DNA from: Narthecium ossifragum
Lineage: Eukaryota; Streptophyta; Magnoliopsida; Dioscoreales; Nartheciaceae
Direction: 5' to 3'
Length of the DNA: 64,000 nucleotides
Assembly (NCBI GenBank): GCA_963920575.1
Contig: OY986971.1
Coordinates: forward strand, 8,744,779 to 8,808,778
A program made the position numbers and the translations under genes. Positions 11,150 to 22,313 of this stretch are shown here, piece after piece (position 1 is the first letter of the stretch; the number at the start of each line of letters is the position of its first letter). The notes below the pieces were generated by a model. It was not told where the DNA came from and made no database searches. It was given only the letters and a program-made list of their open reading frames with translations.

Positions 11150-13539
11150 TTTATGAATTTTTTTTTCCTTTGCTTTTTAGAATTTTATTTAATTTTTATG
11201 ATTTTCCCCTGATTTTTAGGATTTTCTTCATTTTTTCCTGGAATTTTTCTCCACCTTTTTCCCATTTTTCCTTATTTTTCGCCGGACTTTCTCTCTCCTC
11301 CCACAATGTTCCTCGATTGCGGCTCATCGTCCCGGCTTCATCGGCTCGTCCTCGAGCCGCCGCCCTCTCTTCGTCGTCCGACCAACTCCGGCCATCCCCG
11401 TCCCTCCAAACCATTACCATAACATCCGCCAACCTTCCACCTATTTAACTCCGTCCTCCTCTTCCCTCGAAACCTCCTCCTCCGACGCCGGCGAGCCCCT
11501 CGGCCGTCATCTTCCCCATCACCCACGGCCGTTCACCGCTCCCAAACACCTCCAAAAGCTTCCTTCCACCCCTACGACCCTTCCACCACCATCAAAACTC
11601 AACATTGCCGCCTCTATCTCCGGCGTCCAGCCACCGCGATCTTCACCCCGCCGGCGACCTTCAATCCAGCGTTTGGGAGCCCAATTCTTCAATCACCCAC
11701 CATAGGATAGTTAGTTGGCCCTCCACGATCCTTCCTAGATCCTTGCCAACCTCGATTGATGTCTGGATCGCCGGAATCAATCTCCGGCCATCACCTCCTC
11801 CGCGGCGATCACCTCTGATCTGTCGCGTATAGGTCCCCATTCTTCGATCAGACCACCTTGGAGATATCCTTGGGCTTCCACGACTCCATCCCCACCCTTA
11901 CCGTCCTCCGGCGAAGCCGTTTCACCGGTGACCCATCGCCGGCGAGCTTTCAGCCGTCCATTCTTCCAGGATGTGATCCACGTACTCCAAAGTTCCTATT
12001 TTCAATCCGAGCATACAGATCTTCGATCAGGACAATGTTGAGCATTCTTTGAGCTGCTAGACAACCTAGAGCAACCTCATGTGTGTTCGTTTCTCTTTAT
12101 TTCCGCCGATCTCGAAATCCAATTTCGCCGCGGGTGCGCAACCGTGGGTGAGATGTACAGTTTTGCGGATGATAACTGATGGTTGCTCTGCTTTGATATT
12201 TTGGTTATTTATTTCCTTATATGTGATGTCTAGAATATTAATTTGATCTATTATCTCCTTTACGATTTATTTGTACATGTTATATTTTTGTGTGGCGAAT
12301 GCTTGTACAGATTAATATATCATGAAAATACAAAGGAGACTCTGCCGAAATTTTCAATGATTCTAATACCTTTTTGGGCTTTTATTGTTATATTTGATCT
12401 TTTTGGAAAGGTATCTACTTTTGTGACAGATTATGGTGGGGAAGGCAGTCTTTATTCAATGACGGCGGTGCCTAAATTTACATTGGAAGAGGGAGAAAAA
12501 CTATTTTTGCGGCATTTATTATGGTTATCTCTACCCTTTATTCCTTGCTTTATTTTTATGGCTTAGTGTAATTGGGGACAATTACATTTAAGTTGGGGGG
12601 TAGCATTCATAAATTTCATGCTTATATTTTTCTGATAACCAACTTTATACACCCTTGAGTTATGTCATGAGAATGAAATTGTGATATTTATTGATGAAAG
12701 ATGCTTGATTTAGAAATATATTTTATGATTTATTCTGATCTCATATGTGATATAAGAAATAGCTAAATTTTTGTTATGCATGATATTATTTCTATACTTC
12801 AACACTTTTGCCACAAATTAAGGATGACTTGACATATTCTAATGCACATGTTCACTTCCACATGTTGATGAGTTGAAATTAGATTCTAAGCATGATACTA
12901 TGATAGAATTATGATCTTATGCTATGTTACATGAAAAATATGCAATTGGAAAGAAAAGAGCTCTATATGCAAAAAGAGTTTCATACTTAGTAACCGGGCA
13001 ATGTGCCTAACAAGGTGTGTTGTTCGCGTAAACCAGTTGAAATTCCTGAAAAATGACTAGTTATGATTTGTAGCCTTCATGGTTTGAGCATTAGAGTCTG
13101 AAAAGAGTTCTACCCTTAGTGCCCTAAAACCGTCTGGTTTGGGAGTCACTGGCTTGAACCTCGTTACATGGACCATGAAGAAAGCTTAAGAAATCATAAC
13201 ATTGCACATGTCATATATATAAAAAAAATGAGAAAAAAAGATTGCAAAGTAGTGAATGAAAATATGTACTTAGCCAAGTTCGTATTCTTGAATGGTTGAA
13301 GTGTTTGGATATAATTGATACTTTGAGACATGTGGAACCCTTTTCACACATAGGAGTGTTAAAGTTGTTCTTAATTGTAGTTAAATATGTTGAAGTGTTG
13401 GAAATATGTTTGGCATGCATTAATTTGCTATTGTTTTATCTTGCTATGGGTAGAAGAATATATTCATGGATATGATTTCTATTTCATGCATTAAAGTTTA
13501 TGAGTATTGTGATTAATTTTTAATAATATATTCAAGGGT
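11150..13539 (+). other. Long non-coding region of the non-autonomous element
   Basis: T-rich sequence (11150-11290) is followed by a GC-rich, C/T-heavy leader-like tract (11300-12060), then AT-rich 3' UTR. The GC-rich tract is the counterpart of 53310-54000 in the larger Athila element: both contain recognisably shared phrases, such as the one translating to STILPRxLxTSI. It may be what remains of the leader and start of the third ORF. A single copy of the repeat with ACCGGGCAATGTGCC lies at about 12985-13045; the first Athila element has three copies. Confidence 0.5.
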
Positions 13540-13739
13540 TGTATAGATGTTTTTGGGTGTCATCCCTGAAAACCCTCAGTAGACTATAACTCCTCCACTG
13601 GAATAACCCAGGGGTTTAAAGGCTTGTTGCACATGCTAAGTGCAATCGTGAGACCTACGAAAGTGGATAGTTAGATTTGTTGCTTTCTTTTTTATCTTTT
13701 CTTTGCTCGAGGACTAGCAAAGTGTAAGTTGGGGGGGTG
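13540..13739 (+). promoter_or_regulatory. Structured 3' UTR block and polypurine tract
   Basis: A roughly 190-base block conserved in all three Athila-type copies. It contains the hairpin TTGCAC-ATGCTAA-GTGCAA (13627-13645), then CTTTGCT...AGCAAAG (13701-13722), then a G-run polypurine tract ending at 13737, two bases before the LTR. The polypurine tract primes plus-strand DNA synthesis. The hairpins are likely RNA structures because the stem differs by paired changes between copies. Confidence 0.65.
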
Positions 13740-15180
13740 TGATAAGTCACTAATTATTCCTAATTAAAGCCCTTAATTTACGTTTGTTAGGCTTAGAGTG
13801 TTTGTATTTGATAGTTTGTTAGTTGATTTCAGGTTTAATGAAGATTCAAGCTAGAAATTACAAAAAGGGGTTAATATGCTGAAATACACTGCTCTGTCGA
13901 CTGTTAGCATAATATTCACCAGAAATTATTATTATGTCCAAATAATCTGAAATTTGGGTGACATGTAGAAGACATCAAGACATACAACTTTCATGTTGGA
14001 CACTTTCAGAGATTCCTGATGGATGGATAGCAGTTTTGAACAAAGTTGAAGATATTTAGCTGCTGGAAGACTGGTCCGTCGACGCCCGGGAGAATATTCG
14101 CCAAATATTCTATCTATGTCTAAATATTGTAAACTCTTCGGGAGAGGACAGAAGACTTTAAAATCTACATCTTTCGTGTTGGACACATTTCCAAATTCCG
14201 GACAGGTTGAACCCAGTCGTGACCAGAAGAGGCAGTCAGAATTAAACTAGGAATTCCGAGTTGCACTTGAGATCCAACTCAATTTAGCCATAACCCTAAT
14301 TCCGGGATTAAGGGTTTTTATTATATAAAGGGGTTATTCCAGCCAAACTTCTTATCTTTTTGTCAATCTTTGGAGGAGGAAGAAGAAGAAGGAAAGGATG
14401 TGGACGGTGACAGCTTCTTATTCCAACCCGATGGCTTTCATCCAAAAGATGAGTTGCTAATTTTTATACTTAGGATTATTCATGAAACCCTAATATAGTT
14501 TTCTATCTTCTTTGGTTTGAATCTTGTAATCTCCTCAAGACATGATCTTATGAATATGATTTTTAATGTTAATAGAGTTGAGGGAACAGAGTTCCTTGAC
14601 GTATTTTCAGTCCTACATGATTTCTGTGATTGATTGTAGAGATTCATAGGATGGTTTTCATGTGGTTTTTGATTTACCTTTGAGATAGTCTATGCTACGT
14701 GAAGATAAGTCATGCTAAGGTCATTAGGAGTAGAATAATTTAATGTAATTGTAGGACCAAAGATGATTTATGCTAAACAAAGATAGATTATGCCGTTGGA
14801 AACATAAACCTTATTTTAGGGATTCATGTGAGCTTGTAGCCATATGATCCATAATGTTGAGAGAAGGGAACAAGAGGATAACTAGAGAAGATTGAAGGTG
14901 AAATTATGGTGGATTGAGTAATACCTAAGTCACTTATCCATTGATTCAAATTGATCAACCTTTTATTTCTTTTCTTCATTAGTTTAATCTATTCTATCTT
15001 TGATTCTTTTCTTTAGTTTTAGGGTTTCGATAATTGATTTCAGTTTCCAACGTTTTCCCTGTGGATCGACTCCCGACTTCACCGCTATTTCTATCTAGTA
15101 GTTTAGTGATTGAATATGGATATAAATTTAATATTTGATTGAGTTTACAACATTTTAACGACGACGTTTGTGAGCGATCA
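13740..15180 (+). repeat. 3' LTR of the non-autonomous Athila-like element
   Basis: 1441 bp, the same length and ends as the LTR at 8163-9603. Followed by the right copy of the target duplication GTATT. Confidence 0.93.
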
Positions 15181-15804
15181 GTATTTCTTCTATGATCGTA
15201 CAAGGTATCTATGCTCGCGCCTGCACAGCTGGGTGCCATCACGCCATTACTTGGTTTTTCACGCCTAATCTTGATCTGCAAATCTTCTTTTCTTTTTATC
15301 CTCAGGGTTCCTTTTTCGTATGAAGCATCTCAGGTTATCTCTATCCCCTGTTCTTTGCTTTCTTTTTCTAACTTAGTATAATTTGGGACAATTACATTTA
15401 AGTTGGAGGGTAGAATTCTAGAAAGTCATAGTTGTTTATTTCTGATAACCGAATTTTATACATCCCTTATAACGTGTCAGACGAAGGAAGTTATGATGGT
15501 TATTGATAACGATGCATCATTTAGAATATTGTTCAATGAGTTATTCCGAAATTCATATGTCACGTAAAATTCAGAAAATTTAACTATGCATGACATGAGT
15601 TCTGTACTTTAACACCTGGACCATGATTTAGGGATAACTTGACATATCCTATTGCACTTAAGCACCTTTACATGTGGATGAGTTGAAGTTAGATTCTGAA
15701 CATGAAACTAGGATAGATCTATGATTTTAGGACATGTCATAGAAGATACATGGACACATACAGTTTTTTGTTTGCAAAAAGTATATGTGTGTGAAAAGTG
15801 GAGG

Positions 15805-16045
15805 AGTTCAACTTAGTAACCGGGCAATGTGCCAAACCAGCGTGTTGTTCGCGTAAAACGGTTCAATTGTCTGACACTGAGAGAAAGGACTTTCAACTTA
15901 GTAACCGGGCAGGGTACCTAACCAGCATGTTGTTCACGTAAAACGGTTGAATGTCCTAACAAAAGAGAAAAAAAAAGGACTTCATACTTAGAAACCGGGC
16001 AATGTGCCTAACAAGGTGTGTTGTTCGCGTAAAACAGTTGAAGAC
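15805..16045 (+). repeat. Three tandem ~85-bp repeats in the 3' UTR of the first Athila-like element
   Basis: Units at about 15810, 15895 and 15980 each contain ACTTAGTAACCGGGCA (or a close variant), then TGTTGTTCGCGTAAAAC. One unit occurs in the non-autonomous element at about 12985. Unit ends carry A-rich spacers of variable length. Confidence 0.8.
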
Positions 16046-16404
16046 CCTTGTGAAAAAAAAAGAAAAAGAAAAAAAACAGAAATGAAAGAAAAAGGACAGA
16101 GATTGTTACGTGGTAAGTGGAAAATATGTGCTTGCTTAGAATTATGACCTTGCCTGGTGGAATGTTTGGATATAATGGATATTCTGATATATGTGAAACC
16201 AAATTCACACACTGGAGAGTCAAAGTTATTTTTGAACTATGATTAAATATGTTGAAGTGCTGGAACTATGCTTTGATTGGTTCTTATTTACTTTATATTT
16301 ATATGACTATGGATTGAAGAATAGACTCATTGATAGTAATTCTGTTTAGTGCATTAGAATTAATAAGTATTATAATGGAGTTATGATGGCATGTTAAAGG
16401 GGAT

Positions 16405-16606
16405 GTATAGATGTTTGCGGGTATCATCACTGGAAACCCTCAGGAGACTATAACTCCTCCACTGGGGCCACCCAGGGGTTTAAAGGCTTGTTACACATGC
16501 TAAGTGTAATTGTGAGACCTACGAAAGTGGTTAGTTAGATTTACTGCTTTAATTTTAAATTTTTGTTTGCTTTGCTCGAGGACTAGCAAAGATCAAGTTG
16601 GGGGTG
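16405..16606 (+). promoter_or_regulatory. Structured 3' UTR block and polypurine tract of the first Athila-like element
   Basis: Same order as at 13540-13739: TTACAC-ATGCTAA-GTGTAA (16491-16509), CTTTGCT...AGCAAAG (16570-16591), then AAGTTGGGGGTG directly before the LTR. The first stem has an A-T pair where the other copies have G-C, so pairing is kept. Confidence 0.65.
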
Positions 16607-18233
16607 TGATAAGACTTGAAAAGTGCACAAAACACCCTTGCAATTTGGCTTTGTTGGGCTCCGAGCAATGCTGTACTGACTATTTTTCTCCCATTTCAGG
16701 TATAACAGGTCCTGCTACGAGTTAGATCAACTTTGGAGCTAAAACAAGTAGATTTTGGCGATGTTGACCAGTCAGATCGATCAGACTCAACAGGAGCGAT
16801 CGATCCGACTCAACCATCGATGGGACAATGAACAACTGCCGGATCGATCGGACCCACCGGATCGATCGGACCCAGCATGACGGATCGATCCAGCACGGGA
16901 TGTAGCGTAACAACAATGGAAGGATGGATCGGACTCAACAAGCCGATCGATCCGTCACGGGCCGTAGCGTATAACATGTGCACGATCGATTCAACTCCAA
17001 TGGCTCGATCGATCCGGCTCGGGCGTTACCAGCAAATTAAGGAGACGGATCGATCCAACTCCAAAAGACCGATCGATCCGACGCGGTCAGAGGCAAAAAT
17101 CGACGGCTCAGATCTAATCCGTGGGAGGTTGTTTCTTGAGCTATAAGTAGTCATTGTTTAGGGATTTTTGGGGGGCTTTTTCCAGGCGTTTTTGGAGAGA
17201 GTTTTCCAATCTTCTTCTACACGTTTTTTCGGCGATTCTTTGGAGGAGATCCATGGCGAGAGGAGATCATCAACTTCTACCGATGGATCACCCCCTGAAG
17301 ATGAGTAACTAAAACCCTAACCATGGGATTCTTATGATGTAACTAGGGTTTTTACTAGGGATTTCTTAGATCTAGGGTTTGTATACACGATTATTTGTCT
17401 TATATGGATTGATTCTATTTTCGTATATCTTGGTGTTGATTTCTTGCTGAATGTATGAATCGTTCTTGCTTGCACTTGATTCTAGAGCTTGTGTATGCTA
17501 GGGCTTGGATTGGATTCATCCAAATAAGAGGATCATGCTAGTCCCATGATATCTCGGATGAAATCTTCTTCGTGATTAGGGATTGTATAGTGTTAGTCCC
17601 ACTATAGTAGTGCTAGTCCCATTACGTTCCATCCCTAATCCTTCATGCATCTTTCTTTTGTAGTTTTGGCTATTGAGATGCGAAGTCATCTTGATCTTAC
17701 ACCTAAATCCATATCCATGTTATTATTTGTGATGAACTCATCCTGATAAGAGGGTTAATTAGCAGTGAACGTAACTAATCATTCGGTCACTGATAAGTGA
17801 ACGTAACTAATCATTCGGTAACTGATAATTAGATAATTGTTCTTGCCAACAAGGAATCCTAAACAGACCTTGTTGAGTGATAAGGAGAACTAGCCATTCA
17901 CTTATCAACTTTTAGAAAGCCATTCATCGTGTTTATATGTCCTGATCTTAGGAAGACTTGATAGATCCTTAGTTACTGATTAAGAATCCCGTGGTCCTTT
18001 CTCTCATATTCATAAATCCTTTAGTATAAGTTTAGTTTAATTTCAATCTACAATCTTTTCTTAACTCATTAGTAGGAAATTTACTAAGCATTCGATTTCA
18101 ATCACCTAAATCCCTGTGGACTCGACTCAGACACTCCACTATCTACTAGTTCTTAGTAGTTAAAGTAGAGCACCGGAATATATTGTAATTTTGGTCAGAC
18201 TTGTTAAGCAACGTCACTTTTCAAGTCTTATCA
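16607..18233 (+). repeat. 3' LTR of the first Athila-like element
   Basis: 1627 bp with a perfect 19-bp terminal inverted repeat: TGATAAGACTTGAAAAGTG at the start and its exact complement at the end. GATCGATC sites crowd 16770-17095, just upstream of the TATA box. The same family gives the solo LTR at 18589-20324 and, more distantly, those at 25404-27204 and 63877-64000. Confidence 0.88.
17142..17149 (+). promoter_or_regulatory. TATA box (TATAAGTA) of the LTR
   Basis: Preceded by the phrase GATCTAATCCG that also precedes TATAAATA at 19243 and, with one change, at 26254 in related LTRs. This conserved spacing supports it as the LTR promoter. Confidence 0.6.
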
Positions 18234-18507
18234 GCCGGGTCGGACAGCGTGTGAGACAGAGGGAGATTGGAGCGGGAGTAGATCGGTGATGGCGAGTGTG
18301 AATGGGGACGGCGATGGAGAAGGACACGGGAGAGAGGGAGACACATGGGTCGATGGAGATCCAGCGAAGGATGGTTGGCGATGAATTCGGAGGTGGCCAT
18401 GTATCGGCTTGGAGTGGAAGGGGTTCGCGATTGGCTGGGTCAGACGGCGTGTGAGACAGAGGAAGATCGGAGAGAGGGAGACGCATGGGGGCCTCAACTC
18501 CTCTCTC

Positions 18508-20569
18508 ATGCAAGTCCTCCTCAACGAACTCCTCCCGCCCCCCCAACTCTCGATCCCGACCTCTATCTTCGACAACCACCTCGCCGACTGATAAGACTTG
18601 AAAAGTGCATGAATCACCCTTTTAACGAGGTCTTGTTAGTCTCTGAGGAATGTTATTTTGATAGTCTATTATGTATTTCAGGTATAAGAGACTTCAATGA
18701 AGATTATATCATTTTTTATGCTAAAACGAACAAATAAAGAACCTGTGAAGTCAAAGGAGCAAAGGTGGGTCATCTTGTAAGATTAAACTGTACCTGCTCA
18801 GGAAGAAACAGATGATGTGCCATATATGGTTGGAAAGTTCTTAAAGTCTAGTTTCTAGAGAATTTTACGGTTCGTGATTCCGAGTTTCCTGGAGGAAGTT
18901 ACGGCAATTTTAGTATCGATGGCGCAGTCTGGATGGCAAAACAGTAAATACGCTGGAAAGTCCGATCGATCCGACACCTAGAGTAGGATCGACCCCTCTA
19001 TGCAGAAACCTGACAGAACGCATACTTTTCAGCTGTACACAGTCAGATCGATCCCTCCATCCATCCTACTGAGTCCGATCGATCCGACACCTAGAGTGGG
19101 ATCGATTGGACTCGAGCGTAGCCAGAAATTGAAGATTTTGATTTAAAGAATCGATCCTACACCCCTGGAGGAATCGATCCTACCTTCCCAGTGAAGAAAA
19201 TCAACGGTTTAGATCTAATCCGAGGATGGAGACACTTAAGGCTATAAATAGGCATCTTTTAGAGTTTTTTGGGGGGCTCTTCCTTGGCCTTTTGGCTGAG
19301 CCTTCTTGGTTCTTTTTCTTCCTTCTTTTACATAAGTTAGATTAGATCTTTGGGGGAAGATCCATGGGTGGAGCATGGCGACAACCTTCATCGACGGATC
19401 TCATTTCTAAAGATGAGTTGCTAAAACCCTAACCATGGGATTCTTATGATGTAATTAGGGTTTCTATTAGGGATTTCTTAGATCTAGGGCTTGCATACAC
19501 TCTTGTTTGGTTTATATGGATTGCATCCTATTTTCTTGATATCTTGGTGTTGATTTCTTACTGGATGTATGGATTGTTCTTGTTTGCACTTGATTCTAGA
19601 GCTTGTATATGCTAGGACTTGGATTGGATTCATCCAAATAAGAGGATCATGCTAGTCCCATGTTATCTCGGATGAAATTTTCTTCGTGATTAGGGATTGT
19701 ATAGTGCTAGTCCCACTATAGTAGTGCTTGTCCCACTACGTTCCATCCCTAATCCTTCATGCATCTTACCTTTGTAGTTTCGGCCATTGAGGTGCGAAGT
19801 CATCTCGATTGTACATCTAAATCTATATCCATGTTATTACTTGCGATGAATTCATCCTAATAAGAGGGTTCATTAGCAGTGAACGTAACTAACCATTCGG
19901 TCACTGACATTTAGATAATTGTTCTTGCCAACAAGGAATCCTAAACAGAACTTGTTGAGTGATAAGGAGAACTAGCCATTCACTTATCAACTATTAGAAA
20001 AGCCATTCATCGTGTTTGCATGCCCTGATCTTAGGAAGACTTGGTAGAATCCTGGTTATTGATTAAGAATTCCCTAGTATCTTTTCTCGTATTTATTAAT
20101 CATTTAGTATAAACTTAGTTTAATTTCAATTCTGAACCTTTCCCATCTTATCGGTAGGAATACTTAGATTGAGTTTAGTAGTTTAATTATTTTCCTACGC
20201 ATTCCCTGTGGATTCAACTCGGACTCACTGCTCATTACCCTTAAAGTAGTTAGTTAGTAGTTTGATTATAAATTTGTAATTTTGAGTAGACTTGTTAAGG
20301 AACGACACTTTTCAAGTCCTATCACCGACCAAGCCCCTACCACCGCCCAACCCCTTCACCTAGCCGCTGCTAAGCTTCGCCATCGCCTCCAGACTCTCTC
20401 CACCCTCGCGTGCCGCCGATTTCTGTCGACCTCTTCTTGCAGCTGCCCTGACGCCAAGCTCCGCCTCGCTGCCCTGATCTCTTCCCTTCACGGGCTCCCC
20501 TCGTTCTCTCTCCTCCAAGCCCCCCTCCTCAACAGGCTCCTCCCTCCCCCAACTCCCGATCTTGAGTAG
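18508..20569 (+). pseudogene. GC-rich ORF of unknown function, split by a solo LTR
   Basis: I do not recognise this protein. The frame starts with ATG at 18508 and is open to 18588. The solo LTR 18589-20324 and its repeated target CCGAC intervene. The frame resumes exactly at 20330 (QAPTTAQPLHL...) and ends at 20567-20569, giving about 106 residues rich in Leu, Pro and Arg. The context, 18234-18588 and 20570-20690, is GC-rich and contains local duplications: GTGTGAGACAGAGG near 18250 and 18450, and ATGGAGATCC with GCGAAGGATGG near 18355 and 20576. It could be a piece of a host gene caught between elements. Preservation of the frame across the insertion may be chance in GC-rich DNA. Confidence 0.3.
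18589..20324 (+). mobile_element. Solo LTR of the Athila-like TGATAAGACTTG family
   Basis: 1736 bp, starting TGATAAGACTTGAAAAGTGC and ending CACTTTTCAAGTCCTATCA. Flanked by CCGAC at 18584-18588 and 20325-20329. GATCGATC sites (about 18960-19190) lie upstream of a TATAAATA at 19243-19250. No internal region, so a solo LTR. Confidence 0.92.
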
Positions 20570-21327
20570 GGGTCGATGGAGATCCGGCGAAGGATGGCCG
20601 GTAACGAAGTCGGGGCCGGCCATGTTTTGGCTTGGGGTCGCGAATGGAACGGAGGAGGGAGAAGTGAGAACACCGGTGAGGCCGTGAGGGGGCTATGAAG
20701 GAGAGAGAGTGATTTTGGGAGGGAGGGTTTGGTTCGGTTCGGTTCCTATAAAAACGAACCGAATTAATTCGGTTCGGTTCGATTCTTGAAATTTTGGACT
20801 GAAAAAATTTCGGTTTTTCGATTTTGGACCGAAAACCGAACTGAACACCGAATGCTCACCACTAATCATAACATAACATGCAACCATCATCACAAAGGTA
20901 TAGCTATAAAACATGGCATACAACACAACATTGCATCACTTATAAACATAACACAATATATAGCAAGCATATCATAACATACACACATCCCTAGTAGTAG
21001 GTAACTCCTACCTCAAAAGGTGATTGACGTGAAATCCCTAAGCCCCCGGGGTCCACGTCACGCTCCGAACTCCGACAGCCGCCCACCCGATCGCCTAAAG
21101 CATAAGAACAAGTAAAACGATCAAGTAGGGTTCCAAACGTGGTTAAATCTATGAAAAAAAGGTAGAGTTCGGAAAACCGGTCATAATGACGCGAAGATCA
21201 ACAAAATTGGACGTCGGTGCTCCGCACACAGGGGTACGCATGACGACTCCGCCCATGGTGGACCCCCGACATTCCCATCATGGCATCGACGCTCGACCGC
21301 ACCGTGGCTGCAACTTGTCGCGCCAGT

Positions 21328-21411
21328 GACGGAATCTGCCGCACCTACGACGGAATCTGCCTCGCCTGCGATGGACTCTGCCACACCTACGACGGAATCT
21401 GCCGCGCCGAT
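21328..21411 (+). repeat. Four 21-bp tandem repeats
   Basis: Units GACGGAATCTGCCGCACCTAC with one to five changes, giving seven-residue repeats (DGICRTY type) in the plus frame and AADSVVG type in the minus frame. The unit length being a multiple of three fits a coding past, but no wider gene could be built around it. Confidence 0.7.
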
Positions 21412-21986
21412 GGTCGTTCCAGCCCCGGTGACGCTCACCCTTCCGCCAAGAAGGGCAGCCAGAGCTCCACTAAACTCGGGCTTAACCGCCGGATAACCAC
21501 CATGGCGAAGAGTAGGGCTTGCTTCTTGTGGGCTCTAGCACTAGACCCCGAGGAAGATCAATGGCCCCACGCCCAGAGGAAGGCCGGGCGGATCTTTGTC
21601 GTAATCCATGGCAGGGACGAGAAGCAAGCTCCCCCCTCGGCATGGGAAAACGCCCAAACAGGGCTCGGAGAGATGCCCATACCACGAGGGGGTCCTTCTC
21701 TGACGCTGTAGTCGCCGAGGGAGGTCCTCGACGTCGTCTATGGGATCTTCTCTGGTGACCCATCGTTGGTAACCACGAAGCCCCTCCTAAAACCCTCCAG
21801 AAAAACCCAGAAAAAAGAAGAGATCAGAGGGGAAAAGAAGAGAGGAGCTGACCTTAGCCAAGAAGGAGACGAAATCCGACGGATACCTCGCCGGATCTAC
21901 CCTTTTTCCGGGCGATCTCCACCTCTCCTCTCGATTTTTTTCCCTCCTTTCTTCCTTTCCTTCTCCGGCGCCGGCGATCTCTCCCT

Positions 21987-21990
<4 letters not shown>

Positions 21991-22029
<39 letters not shown>
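21991..22029 (+). repeat. (CT)n microsatellite
   Basis: Nineteen to twenty uninterrupted CT units. Confidence 0.97.
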
Positions 22030-22031
<2 letters not shown>

Positions 22032-22313
22032 GTCTGGTTCAAATGAGGTGAGGGTGAAGAGAGAGAAAAATATCGATGAGAAGAAGAAGAAGAAGAGAAG
22101 TGGGGGTAGGTGGGGATTGTTGCAGAAAACTCCCCTGCAAAACCCCTTATTACGCGAAAGCCCTCCAATTTTAGAGAAAAACCTCATCAATCTTACAATT
22201 ATACCCTTACACCAAAATTCCCATCTTATAGAGAAGGTTTAATTTATAGAATTTGAAGACATCGTGAAGGGATGATGATCAGCTTCGATAACCTCCACCC
22301 TATCATCATCGTT

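Larger units (their letters stand above)
8163..15180 (+). mobile_element. Complete non-autonomous Athila-like LTR retrotransposon
   Basis: Two 1441-bp LTRs (8163-9603 and 13740-15180) bound a 4136-bp internal region. Both start TGATAAGTCAC and end GAGCGATCA, and the element is flanked by GTATT at 8158-8162 and 15181-15185. A tRNA-Asp-type primer-binding site follows the 5' LTR, and a G-rich polypurine tract precedes the 3' LTR. There is no protease, reverse transcriptase, RNase H or integrase; the only coding trace is a degenerate gag-like ORF (10015-11107). The LTRs differ from each other at a few percent of sites by eye, so it is not a very recent insertion. It must have used the proteins of another Athila-type element. 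Confidence 0.93.
1..18233 (+). mobile_element. Athila-like Ty3 LTR retrotransposon, 3' part, with two nested insertions
   Basis: The window opens inside the integrase of this element and runs through its 3' UTR to its 3' LTR at 16607-18233; the 5' LTR and the rest of gag-pol lie outside. Removing the solo LTR at 4523-7139 and the element at 8163-15180, each flanked by a 5-bp duplication, restores a continuous internal region. Athila assignment rests on the integrase type, on an extra ORF after pol, and on 3' UTR blocks shared with the 38052-56033 element, whose gag-protease region is recognisably Athila-like. The five bases after the LTR are GCCGG; whether they form a TSD cannot be tested because the left end is missing. 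Every reading frame carries stops or shifts, so the copy is dead. Confidence 0.8.
20570..22239. other. Unresolved stretch with low-complexity patches
   Basis: No gene could be supported. It holds a GGTTC-rich patch (20725-20860), an A/T-rich part, four 21-bp tandem repeats at 21328-21411, a GC-rich part with overlapping frames on both strands, and a (CT)n run at 21991-22029. The overall order (AT-rich, then GC-rich, then pyrimidine or purine runs) resembles the minus-strand LTRs in this window, but no LTR ends or target duplication were found. Confidence 0.4.

Noticed and set aside
16607..20324. The LTRs at 16607-18233 and 18589-20324 as a pair of one element
   Set aside because: Only 355 bp without retroelement signals separate them, and the second has its own target duplication CCGAC.
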